Origin: Gonocerus acuteangulatus
Lineage: Eukaryota > Arthropoda > Insecta > Hemiptera > Coreidae
Direction of reading: 5' to 3'
DNA: 64,000 bases
Assembly (NCBI GenBank): GCA_946811695.1
Contig: OX328125.1
Location: forward strand, 41,457,653 to 41,521,652
Positions 61,261 to 64,000 of the stretch are shown one piece after another (position 1 is the first letter of the stretch; each line of letters starts with the position of its first letter). The translations under genes were made by a program, and so were the position numbers. Below the pieces are notes generated by a model, which searched no databases, was not told where the DNA came from, and was given only the letters and a program-made list of their open reading frames with translations.

Positions 61261-63749
61261 TCTATTCTATTAAAATCTTGATAAATGTCAAATTTGTTTG
61301 GTTTTGGGTGCATATCATCATGCTAAGACATACATAATTTTATTGTTCCAATTTGTGGGCTGTGTGCTTTTTAGCAGGATTTTTGTTAGTACTTCTTTCC
61401 TGAATCTGAATCAATTAATTCGGTACTTCAATATGCTGATTAAATCTTTAATAAATGTGTATAAGTATGTTTACCAACAGAGAGTAGTAAAGATTCTTTA
61501 CCAGGTGGATTTACATTTTACTAACTCTTTAACATATTGTTTATTAAATGGATAAATCCGAAACATTCAATAGTACCTAATTGCTGTATGTTAAACCTTT
61601 TTTATCTGCTGAATTAATGCACCGTCGTTTGGGGTGAGTTCGGACAGGTAGTACGAGTTCGGACAGTAGTGCATGGCGCAGGAAATCACGTGACCTGGAG
61701 CAAACTTTTTCATTAGGGTCATAATTGGCTTGACAAATACGATCGATATTCCATTTTTCCCATGTAGTAAAGCCTAAATCACCGTGAGAACACTTTGAAG
61801 TGAATAACGAATATTTTAATGTGAGCTGTAATTTCCATGATTTTCGAAATGCTAGAAACAAACGTCTGTGTAGAGGCTCTGTAAATAATTAAATCCTAAT
61901 TTTTCATATTGTATAGAAGGTTTGTATGTTGGCTAATGATACATAAATAAATATATTATTTTTTTGGGGTTCAAAAGCTTTTTTTTCTTCGTTAAGTAAA
62001 AAACTCGCATACCATGGGGTGAGTTCGGCCATGCATCAATTATATCCGCTTCCTCTTAGCTTAAAGGAAAACAGTATTTATTCCAAAGAGGCTTTGAAAA
62101 ATGGGATTGACGATGTCAAAACCAAGAAGAAGACTCTGAGAGAGGCAGCGGATCGATTTAGGTATCTGAATCGATACGCTGCCTCTAAATCGACTTTAAA
62201 TGATAAATTTAGAGGAATGCACAACAAAATAAATTTGTGGCCAAACAAAATTAAGTCAAGAAGAAAAAAAAAAATATCAAAGGGAATTTAAGCTGCAGCT
62301 GAATGGGACTTTCCATTAACTCGATTAAGATATTAGCTAAATTGTTGAAACATATTGGGATGGTCAGGGAAAAATTCGCGGGATTTTAAAGCAAGCTCAG
62401 ACTGGAATGGTTTTAAGGCTTTATGTAAAGGAATCATCCATTAATGGAACATCTTACACAATGCATCAAAAGGTGTACAGCAGAAGTTGATAAGGAAAAA
62501 ATGAAAGAATATTTTGTTAATCTAAAAAATGTTATAGAAAATATTCCTCTTTAGAATATCGTCAATTATGACCGAGCTCACTCCAACTATAGGTTAGGTT
62601 AAGATTTTTACAGAAATTAAAGGCTGTCCGAACTCACCCCACACGTAGGGGTGAGTTCGGACACATTTTAGCTATAAAGAAATTGAAAATTTTTGAGATA
62701 TAAAAAAAACAAAATACACTTTTCGATAGAGGAAGGTTAAGGGTTCATAAATTAATTTTTCCAGATTTTTAAAAAAATTCTTTACTTTTTAATTACGAGA
62801 AAACCTCGAAAATGTGTCCGAACTCACCCCAAATGACGGTAATTAACAATGGTAAGTATGTCTTTGGACAAAGCTACAAGGTTTTTATGGTCCTGATGTG
62901 TTTGGGCAATTTTCAGAATTTTTCTACCTGAGATTTACGATTTACAGTAACTAGTAACAATAATAACAAAATTGAGTTCAAGAGGAGATATCGTCGATAC
63001 AAATGCAAAGTATCGAATGTGAAAAAATGCATTTTTTATTTGCAATCTTTACTGACTGCTGTTGGACTGATGTGCGGCAAACTCTCGAATTTAAGTTCAC
63101 TCAGTGAAAGGGGAGATTATCCATTGTCAAAAGGTCGAATCTGCCGACTATTTGACTGTACAAAAGCAAAGTAATGAGTAAAAGTTTTTCACTGTGGAAA
63201 GTGGTGATTTTCACATTCGATACTTTGCATTTGTATCAACGATGTTGGGAAGCTAACCACTGTTTTTTTTAACTCTGGAAGCATCTTTCAAGCAAATATT
63301 TGACCAGGCGAAAAAAAAAAAGACATAATTTTTAAGATTTTTATTCAGCCTGCACTTTGTATTTAAGCGTGGGCTCAAATTTTTTATTTAAGGCGGAAAA
63401 GCAAAGAGGAGCTAGGAATTGTAACATGGGACAAATTTTTCCTTATTTCTTCAAGCTTGGAAGTCTGAGATGTACAGGACATTAAACAAAAATGGCTTAC
63501 GATTCTCCTTCTAAGAGAATACTGACTTTTTTATCTTTAAAATAACAATTTACAATTAAGAAGATTAAGAAGAAAAAAAATGAATATTTTTTTGTGCAAA
63601 TATTTTACCATAAAAACATTACTTACACAGATCCATGGATGTTTTAGTGCATCTGATGCGGTTATCCTCTTAGCAGGGTTCACTGTAAGCATTTGATTTA
63701 TAAGATTTTTCGCTTCTGGAGTAACCGTGTCCCATTCCGGAGAAGGATA
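24360..63749 (-). CDS. CaMKII: Calcium/calmodulin-dependent protein kinase II, 3' part of the gene
   Basis: A spliced minus-strand gene whose 5' exons lie right of the window. It encodes the C-terminal end of the serine/threonine kinase domain, the regulatory segment (autophosphorylation site in [12 protein letters not shown], calmodulin-binding helix [16 protein letters not shown]), a variable linker and the hub domain that assembles the 12-14-subunit holoenzyme. Exons from 5' to 3' in the transcript: 63627-63749, 60930-61013, 60542-60584, then linker exons (43311-43400, 42077-42133, 41067-41183, 40778-40858, 33265-33291, 32508-32561, 31435-31497 plus candidates at 58.0, 49.3 and 45.3 kb), then hub exons 26028-26103, 25823-25917, 25635-25749 and 24360-24492. 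Linker exons are all phase 1-1, so isoforms can differ by cassette choice. Introns reach 17 kb and are full of transposons. Confidence 0.96.
25635..25749 (-). CDS. CaMKII: CaMKII hub exon (ILNP...RLTQYVD)
   Basis: Acceptor TTTTATGTAG|TT, donor AA|GTAAGC, 115 bp, phases 1 to 2. Encodes [20 protein letters not shown] and [18 protein letters not shown], highly conserved hub sequence. Confidence 0.98.
25823..25917 (-). CDS. CaMKII: CaMKII hub exon ([18 protein letters not shown])
   Basis: 95 bp, the size known for this exon in the family. Acceptor TTTTTTCAG|A, donor G|GTAGGT, phases 2 to 1. Encodes [20 protein letters not shown] followed by [11 protein letters not shown]. Confidence 0.98.
26028..26103 (-). 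CDS. CaMKII: CaMKII hub exon ([17 protein letters not shown])
   Basis: 76 bp, acceptor CTGTTTCAG|CG, donor AC|GTATGT, phases 1 to 2. Encodes the first hub helix, [20 protein letters not shown] then DYDAYT. Confidence 0.98.
26826..27322 (-). pseudogene. Non-LTR retrotransposon (LINE) 3' fragment
   Basis: The minus strand encodes a region C-terminal to reverse transcriptase. [13 protein letters not shown] motif at 27.15-27.2 kb is followed, after a break, by [19 protein letters not shown] (C-x2-C-x9-H-x4-C zinc motif). This pairing of 'W...GLH..TE' and a CCHC 'EHLISEC' motif is typical of LINE elements of the R4/Dong and related type. Frameshifted and 5'-truncated, within a CaMKII intron. Confidence 0.65.
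27330..27620. repeat. Imperfect ~100 bp repeats next to the LINE fragment
   Basis: The phrases 'cgtctgtctggttagga(c)tccagtacagag' and 'gttcgtctggttagcacaccagttcagag' recur about 110 bp apart. May belong to the LINE or an adjacent element. Confidence 0.4.
27621..31434. other. CaMKII intron, AT-rich, no further gene seen
   Basis: A short perfect hairpin AGTCCCCACTTTAAAAGTGGG lies at about 28490. A GC-richer patch at 29.98-30.23 kb has an 82-residue plus-strand frame that I do not recognise. Confidence 0.4.
31435..31497 (-). CDS. CaMKII: CaMKII linker exon ([12 protein letters not shown])
   Basis: 63 bp, acceptor TTCCATTCAG|AG, donor CAG|GTAAGA, phase 1-1. Encodes [20 protein letters not shown] then S. 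It aligns with the Drosophila linker segment DIRILCPAKTYQQN...SQCSS, which likewise directly precedes the ARRQE hub start. It is therefore an orthologous exon. Confidence 0.88.
32508..32561 (-). CDS. CaMKII: CaMKII candidate linker exon ([16 protein letters not shown])
   Basis: 54 bp, phase 1-1, donor GAAG|GTAAGA (strong), acceptor TTGGCTCTAG|AA (weak pyrimidine tract). Encodes [18 protein letters not shown]. Joins in frame to the following 63 bp exon. Its GC content exceeds that of its flanks. I know of no matching family segment. Confidence 0.6.
33265..33291 (-). CDS. CaMKII: CaMKII candidate 27 nt microexon (DSTIIFPSE)
   Basis: Excellent acceptor GGATTTCTTTCAG|AC, 27 nt, donor GAAG|GTAACC (weaker). 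Phase 1-1 and open: DSTIIFPSE. The phase agrees with all other linker exons. Confidence 0.5.
33890..34350. repeat. Foldback repeat, arms ~100 bp
   Basis: The arm at about 34024-34125 (GTCTCGTTTAAGTCTAGGGA..., TATTTATCAATACTTA) is inverted at about 34240-34350 (TAAGTATTGATAAATATTAA..., CCTAAACGAGAC). A related single-arm copy lies at 47.32-47.44 kb. MITE-like. Confidence 0.65.
35392..35431 (-). ncRNA. Hammerhead-ribozyme-like motif, copy C
   Basis: The minus strand reads GCCC|CUGAAGA (35421-35431), then stem II GUG...CAC, then AAAAC, then AUGUC followed by GGGC (35392-35395). Stem I (GCCC/GGGC, 4 bp) and the GUC cleavage triplet are perfect. The invariant G12 of the GAAAC box appears changed to A, so the copy is probably inactive. 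Sense strand of CaMKII. Confidence 0.5.
35740..36305. pseudogene. Tc1-like transposase N-terminal fragments, head to head
   Basis: The plus strand at about 35760-35905 encodes [19 protein letters not shown], then [16 protein letters not shown] and, after a stop, SISRQT. This matches the second helix-turn-helix of Tc1 transposases (GRP+.L..RDER...R). A second, inverted copy of the same region lies at about 36135-36300 on the minus strand. Stops break both. Confidence 0.7.
36464..37475 (-). repeat. Composite minisatellite element, minus-strand copy (3' part)
   Basis: The 3' end (GTCTGTCACGCAGGAACTGC at about 36468) and minisatellite units with CCCCCCCTCC runs, followed by a (CA)n/(TA)n tract (37381-37475), match the reverse complement of 10-12.9 kb. 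Its 5' end continues at 38693-38876 beyond the solo LTR. Confidence 0.8.
37476..38692 (+). mobile_element. Solo LTR (~1.2 kb) inserted in the composite element's microsatellite
   Basis: The block starts TGTAATGATC and ends AACACCACA (TG...CA), with ATAT on both sides. It sits exactly where the composite element's TA microsatellite should be continuous. Inside are a TATA box (CTCTATAAAAAGG, about 37858) and an AATAAA near 38606, as in a retroviral-type LTR read on the plus strand. No coding region or primer site is attached, so it is most simply a solo LTR. The 118-residue frame at 37690-38046 is probably not a gene. Confidence 0.6.
37880..37990 (+). repeat. ~34 bp GC-rich tandem repeat (3 units)
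   Basis: Three imperfect units of TTCGAG(T/C)(A/G)CCAGAGGCG followed by a diverged spacer, just downstream of the LTR's TATA box. May modulate LTR transcription. Confidence 0.7.
38693..38876 (-). repeat. Composite element, minus-strand copy (5' end)
   Basis: A (TA)n tract, then GGGGTCATTTTCGGTGTC ... TTCCTTCGGAGGAAAGTGCT. This is the reverse complement of the hairpin-bearing start of the 9.95 kb units. Confidence 0.85.
39223..40211. mobile_element. Mariner-type TIR element with TA duplication
   Basis: 985 bp between TA dinucleotides (39223-39224, 40210-40211). Inverted ends of about 145 bp start CA(T/G)GGTGGCCCAGATAAGC and extend into 'aaatctccct'. The middle shows no intact transposase. 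Directly abuts the Tc1-like element's right end. Confidence 0.82.
40341..40384 (-). ncRNA. Degenerate hammerhead-like motif, copy D
   Basis: The minus strand has GCCC|CUGAAGA (40374-40384) and an AAAAC box (40351-40355) in the layout of copy C. The cleavage side and the stem I partner have been lost (CUAUCAGC instead of AUGUCGGGC). Confidence 0.3.
40778..40858 (-). CDS. CaMKII: CaMKII candidate linker exon (tryptophan-containing)
   Basis: 81 bp, acceptor ATATCTGACAG|GT, donor ACAG|GTAAAA, phase 1-1. Encodes [20 protein letters not shown] and KSDSNQT. Codon composition and GC content stand out from the flanks. I do not recognise it from known CaMKII linkers. Confidence 0.68.
41067..41183 (-). 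CDS. CaMKII: CaMKII proline-rich linker exon
   Basis: 117 bp, acceptor AATGTGAAAG|GG (weak tract), donor CAAG|GTATAA, phase 1-1. Encodes [20 protein letters not shown] then a Ser/Thr-rich [19 protein letters not shown]. Proline-rich cassettes occur in some vertebrate CaMKII isoforms; equivalence is not claimed. Confidence 0.72.
41288..41325. repeat. (AT)n microsatellite
   Basis: About 19 AT units in a CaMKII intron. Confidence 0.97.
42077..42133 (-). CDS. CaMKII: CaMKII linker exon ([19 protein letters not shown])
   Basis: 57 bp, acceptor GCACACAG|AG, donor GAAG|GTAAAT, phase 1-1. Aligns with the Drosophila linker EDKKGTVDRSTTVVSKEPE. Confidence 0.93.
43311..43400 (-). CDS. CaMKII: CaMKII linker exon ([19 protein letters not shown])
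   Basis: 90 bp, acceptor GATTTTGTAG|GT, donor AAAG|GTAAGA, phase 1-1. Encodes [20 protein letters not shown] and [10 protein letters not shown], matching the Drosophila segment after NFSSRS. Confidence 0.96.
43401..44600. other. CaMKII intron, no gene seen
   Basis: AT-rich. A short (TA)n lies at 44070-44105 and a C-run at about 44009-44023. Confidence 0.4.
44624..44662 (-). ncRNA. Hammerhead-ribozyme-like motif, copy E (best core)
   Basis: The minus strand reads GCC|CUGAUGA (44653-44662). One G follows, then a 7 bp stem II AGCUUGA/UCAAGCU with AAC loop. Then come GAAA (44631-44634), UAU as minimal stem III, and U before the predicted cleavage. GGC (44624-44626) pairs with GCC as stem I. Both core boxes are canonical. 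The extra unpaired G before stem II is a flaw. Located in a CaMKII intron, sense strand. Confidence 0.6.
45258..45305 (-). CDS. CaMKII: CaMKII candidate cassette exon ([15 protein letters not shown])
   Basis: 48 bp, acceptor CACTTGTATCAG|TA, strong donor TT|GTAAGT, phase 1-1, GC-rich against AT-rich flanks. Encodes [16 protein letters not shown]. It ends in T rather than G or A at the split codon. Joining to some downstream exons (those starting AG or AA) would create a stop, while joining to the 43.4 kb exon gives Cys. Speculative without RNA data. Confidence 0.38.
46151..46359 (-). mobile_element. 5S rRNA-derived SINE with perfect 12 bp TSD
   Basis: The element (about 46163-46347, minus strand) is flanked by ATGTATGTTATT at 46151-46162 and 46348-46359. 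Its head (46347 down to about 46239) reads GCCAACAGCCATAGCCACGT...GATCACCGAAGTTAAGCAAC...GTGCTGTTGG. This is a shortened 5S rRNA carrying the internal pol III promoter region. A tail AAAAGGGTGGCAACCTATAG ATAGCCC follows, then poly(A). The tail matches the tRNA-headed SINE at 1.1 kb. This is SINE3-type architecture, inserted into the 3' tail of a LINE fragment. Confidence 0.88.
46360..46560 (-). pseudogene. LINE 3' end fragment
   Basis: The minus strand encodes [20 protein letters not shown], then [18 protein letters not shown] and a stop (46377-46379), followed by a GAAGAAGAAT-type tail. This is the usual C-terminus of insect non-LTR elements ('DR.GWR.LV.EAKT'). Only the last ~60 codons remain, with damage upstream. 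Confidence 0.65.
46690..47040. repeat. Foldback MITE-like repeat
   Basis: 46745-46840 (ATAATTTAATTGAAGGGG..., GTGCCAAGCAACATTTTTAA, TATATGTTGGATATT) is inverted at 46935-47035 (AATATCCAACATATAG..., AAAAATGTTGCTTGGCACTG, CTTCAATTAAT). Arms are about 95 bp, the spacer about 95 bp. Confidence 0.75.
47230..47580 (+). repeat. Copy of the 34 kb foldback repeat family
   Basis: Matches the left arm of the 33.9-34.35 kb repeat (TATGTCTTGTTTAGGAGCAG..., AATGTTTATCAATACTTAG, CCAAAGCTAAGGCTGAAAAC). Confidence 0.55.
47581..49296. other. CaMKII intron, no gene seen
   Basis: AT-rich, no recognisable coding or transposon ends. Confidence 0.4.
49297..49356 (-). CDS. CaMKII: CaMKII candidate cassette exon with basic KKR motif
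   Basis: 60 bp, acceptor CCTTAGAATTCAG|AG, donor ATTG|GTAAAA, phase 1-1. Encodes [22 protein letters not shown]-Ser resembles the basic nuclear-targeting cassette (KKRKSS) found at this linker position in some vertebrate isoforms. Open length and phase are compatible with chance, so RNA support is required. Confidence 0.38.
49724..49763 (-). ncRNA. Hammerhead-ribozyme-like motif, copy F
   Basis: The minus strand reads UCC|CUGAAGA (49754-49763), a poorly paired stem II region, then GAAAC (49732-49736), GUAUA, and GGA (49724-49726) pairing with UCC as stem I. Core boxes are intact but stem II is weak. Sense strand of CaMKII. Confidence 0.4.
50000..55160. other. CaMKII intron, mostly unannotated
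   Basis: AT-rich with homopolymers (A-runs at 53740-53763 and 54315-54344, T-run at 54841-54873). A GC-richer block at 50.44-50.62 kb has a short plus-strand frame that I do not recognise. A CpG-rich 110 bp patch lies at 53.02-53.12 kb. Confidence 0.4.
55170..55731. mobile_element. Mariner-type foldback element with TA duplication
   Basis: 558 bp (55172-55729) between TA dinucleotides. The inverted ends of about 55 bp contain GATACTATCTACCAATTTA and CATTCCTGTTGAACATAC. The interior includes further inverted segments. The 105-residue minus-strand frame is not recognised. Confidence 0.75.
55920..56015 (+). pseudogene. LINE RNase H fragment
   Basis: The plus strand encodes [19 protein letters not shown] and continues to LHKDY. 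It matches the C-terminal RNase H motif 'H.GI.GNE.AD.AAKEA' of Jockey-type non-LTR elements. Cut off by the element at 56017. Confidence 0.7.
56017..56577. mobile_element. GC-rich hAT-like non-autonomous element
   Basis: 561 bp with inverted ends CAGGGCCGCCA...TGGCGGCCCTG. The CAGGG...CCCTG termini are of hAT type. No clean 8 bp duplication is visible (AGATTACG versus AATCGCGG). Inside, the unit GGGGGCCCGGCTCTGAGATGT is tandemly duplicated at 56486-56527. Confidence 0.65.
56578..58029. other. CaMKII intron with possible transposase relics
   Basis: Between 56.9 and 57.4 kb, short plus-strand fragments (for example [12 protein letters not shown]) look protein-derived but are too broken to assign. 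They may be hAT relics linked to the element at 56.0 kb. Confidence 0.3.
58030..58152 (-). CDS. CaMKII: CaMKII candidate cassette or alternative terminal exon with KKKK motif
   Basis: Strong acceptor TTTTTTCTCCTTAATAG|GA at 58152, phase 1 entry. The frame encodes [20 protein letters not shown], then [20 protein letters not shown] and E. It leaves at A|GTATTG (123 bp, phase 1-1), so that the next exon restores Ser. If the weak donor is not used, it runs to TGA at 58013-58015 after SIEEV, giving a kinase without hub. The acidic/Ser-rich composition with a lysine cluster suggests a regulatory or nuclear-targeting insert. That function is inference. Confidence 0.6.
58153..60523. other. CaMKII intron, no gene seen
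   Basis: AT-rich. An A-rich run lies at 58678-58716. 58.56-58.80 kb on the plus strand has a transposon-like coding look but no recognisable domain. Confidence 0.35.
60524..60541 (-). CDS. CaMKII: CaMKII alternative 18 nt exon extension (SKYDAH)
   Basis: Two strong donors, A|GTAAGTATG and G|GTAAGTACT, lie 18 nt apart at the end of the calmodulin-binding exon. Use of the distal one adds SKYDAH without altering phase (phase 1). Confidence 0.55.
60542..60584 (-). CDS. CaMKII: CaMKII exon ([14 protein letters not shown])
   Basis: 43 bp, acceptor CTTTTGTAG|GG, donor CA|GTAAGT, phases 0 to 1. Completes the calmodulin-binding segment, including the inhibitory autophosphorylation site TT of ILTTML. 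Confidence 0.97.
60930..61013 (-). CDS. CaMKII: CaMKII exon (autoinhibitory segment)
   Basis: 84 bp, phase 0-0, acceptor GTTTTAG|CA, donor AAG|GTAATT. Encodes [20 protein letters not shown] then FNARRKLK. The Thr of RQET is the activating autophosphorylation site, followed by the start of the calmodulin-binding helix. Confidence 0.98.
61165..61256 (+). repeat. Possible SINE 3' end with ~50 nt poly(A)
   Basis: A short hairpin-like GGTGCTGGCAGTCGGAGCACC precedes a very long, uninterrupted A-run (61206-61255). It resembles a recent retroposon tail. Confidence 0.5.
61620..62841 (+). mobile_element. Pogo-like DNA transposon, degenerate
   Basis: Inverted ends CCGTC(G/A)TTTGGGGTGAGTTCGG at 61622 and, inverted, 62839. 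TA follows the right end and CA (possibly a mutated TA) precedes the left. The GGGGTGAGTTCGG motif recurs inside at about 61643, 62014, 62627 and 62648 in both orientations. The interior encodes a broken transposase (next entry). Confidence 0.75.
62034..62610 (+). pseudogene. Pogo/psq-type transposase remnant
   Basis: From [13 protein letters not shown] the frame runs to 62291. It includes [20 protein letters not shown] and [13 protein letters not shown], a pipsqueak-type helix-turn-helix ('REAA..F.....STL.D+..G'), the DNA-binding head of pogo-like transposases. After stops, about 62380-62440 resembles the next segment ([12 protein letters not shown]), and 62.5 kb has ENIP...NYDRAHSN where NYDET is expected. 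Inactive. Confidence 0.65.
62989..63244. repeat. Small foldback repeat (~255 bp)
   Basis: Inverted arms of about 35 bp (ATACAAATGCAAAGTATCGA ATGTGAAAA and its complement at 63209-63236). MITE-like, no coding. Confidence 0.7.
63627..63749 (-). CDS. CaMKII: CaMKII exon, end of kinase domain
   Basis: 123 bp, phase 0-0, acceptor TACTTTTTCAG|TA, donor TGT|GTAAGT. Encodes [40 protein letters not shown] and C. These are subdomain XI of the kinase fold, with the conserved Arg of PAKRITA and the HPWIC end. Confidence 0.98.
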
Positions 63750-64000
63750 CTGAAAAAGTAAATATCACTTGAAGTGAAATGTCATTGGACAACAATGAAA
63801 TGAATACACGTGATAAATATACGAAAAGTGATTATAGGAAAACACTTCAAAACTGTTGAAATTGGTATGTTTTGAGGTCCTGTATAATATAATCTTTTGG
63901 CTGACTTTTTTAAAAATTATCATATTGTACTTAAAAATTCAATTTTGGCTAATGCATGTAAAGGATCAGCTGATTTAAACTTATTAAATGAGAAAGGATT
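63750..64000. other. CaMKII intron (to window end)
   Basis: No further exon is seen. The upstream kinase exons lie outside the window. Confidence 0.6.

Overview
This is AT-rich, repeat-rich eukaryotic nuclear DNA, almost certainly from an insect or other arthropod with a large genome. The evidence is the spliced genes with very long introns, many arthropod-type transposon families, and a CaMKII gene whose linker exons resemble those of Drosophila. Nearly all long ATG frames are chance frames or transposon coding.

Two host genes lie head to tail on the minus strand. (1) 24.36-63.75 kb holds the 3' two-thirds of a calcium/calmodulin-dependent protein kinase II gene. It runs from the end of the kinase domain, through the regulatory segment with the RQET autophosphorylation site and the calmodulin-binding helix, across a long variable linker, to the hub (association) domain. 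Exon sizes (123, 84, 43, 95 bp) and phases are as expected for the family. The linker is spread over about 34 kb. It contains four exons well supported by homology or codon structure and several candidate cassette exons, all phase 1-1, so most can be skipped or joined freely. (2) 16.88-17.1 kb holds a 5'UTR and first coding exon that match the start of a KIF21-type kinesin. The rest of that gene would lie to the left, with 1-16.8 kb as its first intron; no second exon was found.

The remainder is intron or intergenic DNA filled with mobile elements. By position: a CpG-rich block with an open plus-strand frame (1-480); tRNA-derived SINE copies (0.87, 1.1, 15.1, 20.6 kb); a Penelope-like remnant with a GIY-YIG fragment and two hammerhead-ribozyme-like motifs (1.86-2.58 kb); a 967 bp TIR element with a perfect 8 bp target duplication (3.1-4.1 kb); a young Ty3/gypsy element with identical 132 bp LTRs, a tRNA-Trp-type primer site and gag/pol overlapping in the -1 frame (4.83-9.11 kb); a composite hairpin + microsatellite + minisatellite family (9.95-12.95, 20.1-20.5, 36.5-38.9 kb); two small hAT-type MITEs with perfect 8 bp duplications (18.2, 18.9 kb); a Tc1-like element carrying nested insertions including a solo LTR (35.5-39.2 kb); mariner-type TIR elements (39.2, 55.2 kb); a 5S-rRNA-derived SINE with a perfect 12 bp duplication inserted in a LINE tail (46.2 kb); LINE fragments (26.8, 46.4, 55.9 kb); a GC-rich hAT-like element (56.0 kb); and a pogo-like element (61.6-62.8 kb).

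The most interesting signals are the dispersed hammerhead-ribozyme-like motifs, all on the strand transcribed by the host genes. Next come the CaMKII linker cassette set, including a lysine-rich exon and tandem splice donors 18 nt apart, and the 5S-headed SINE that shares its tail with a tRNA-headed SINE. All calls come from reading the sequence by eye; no alignment, covariance model or RNA data was available.
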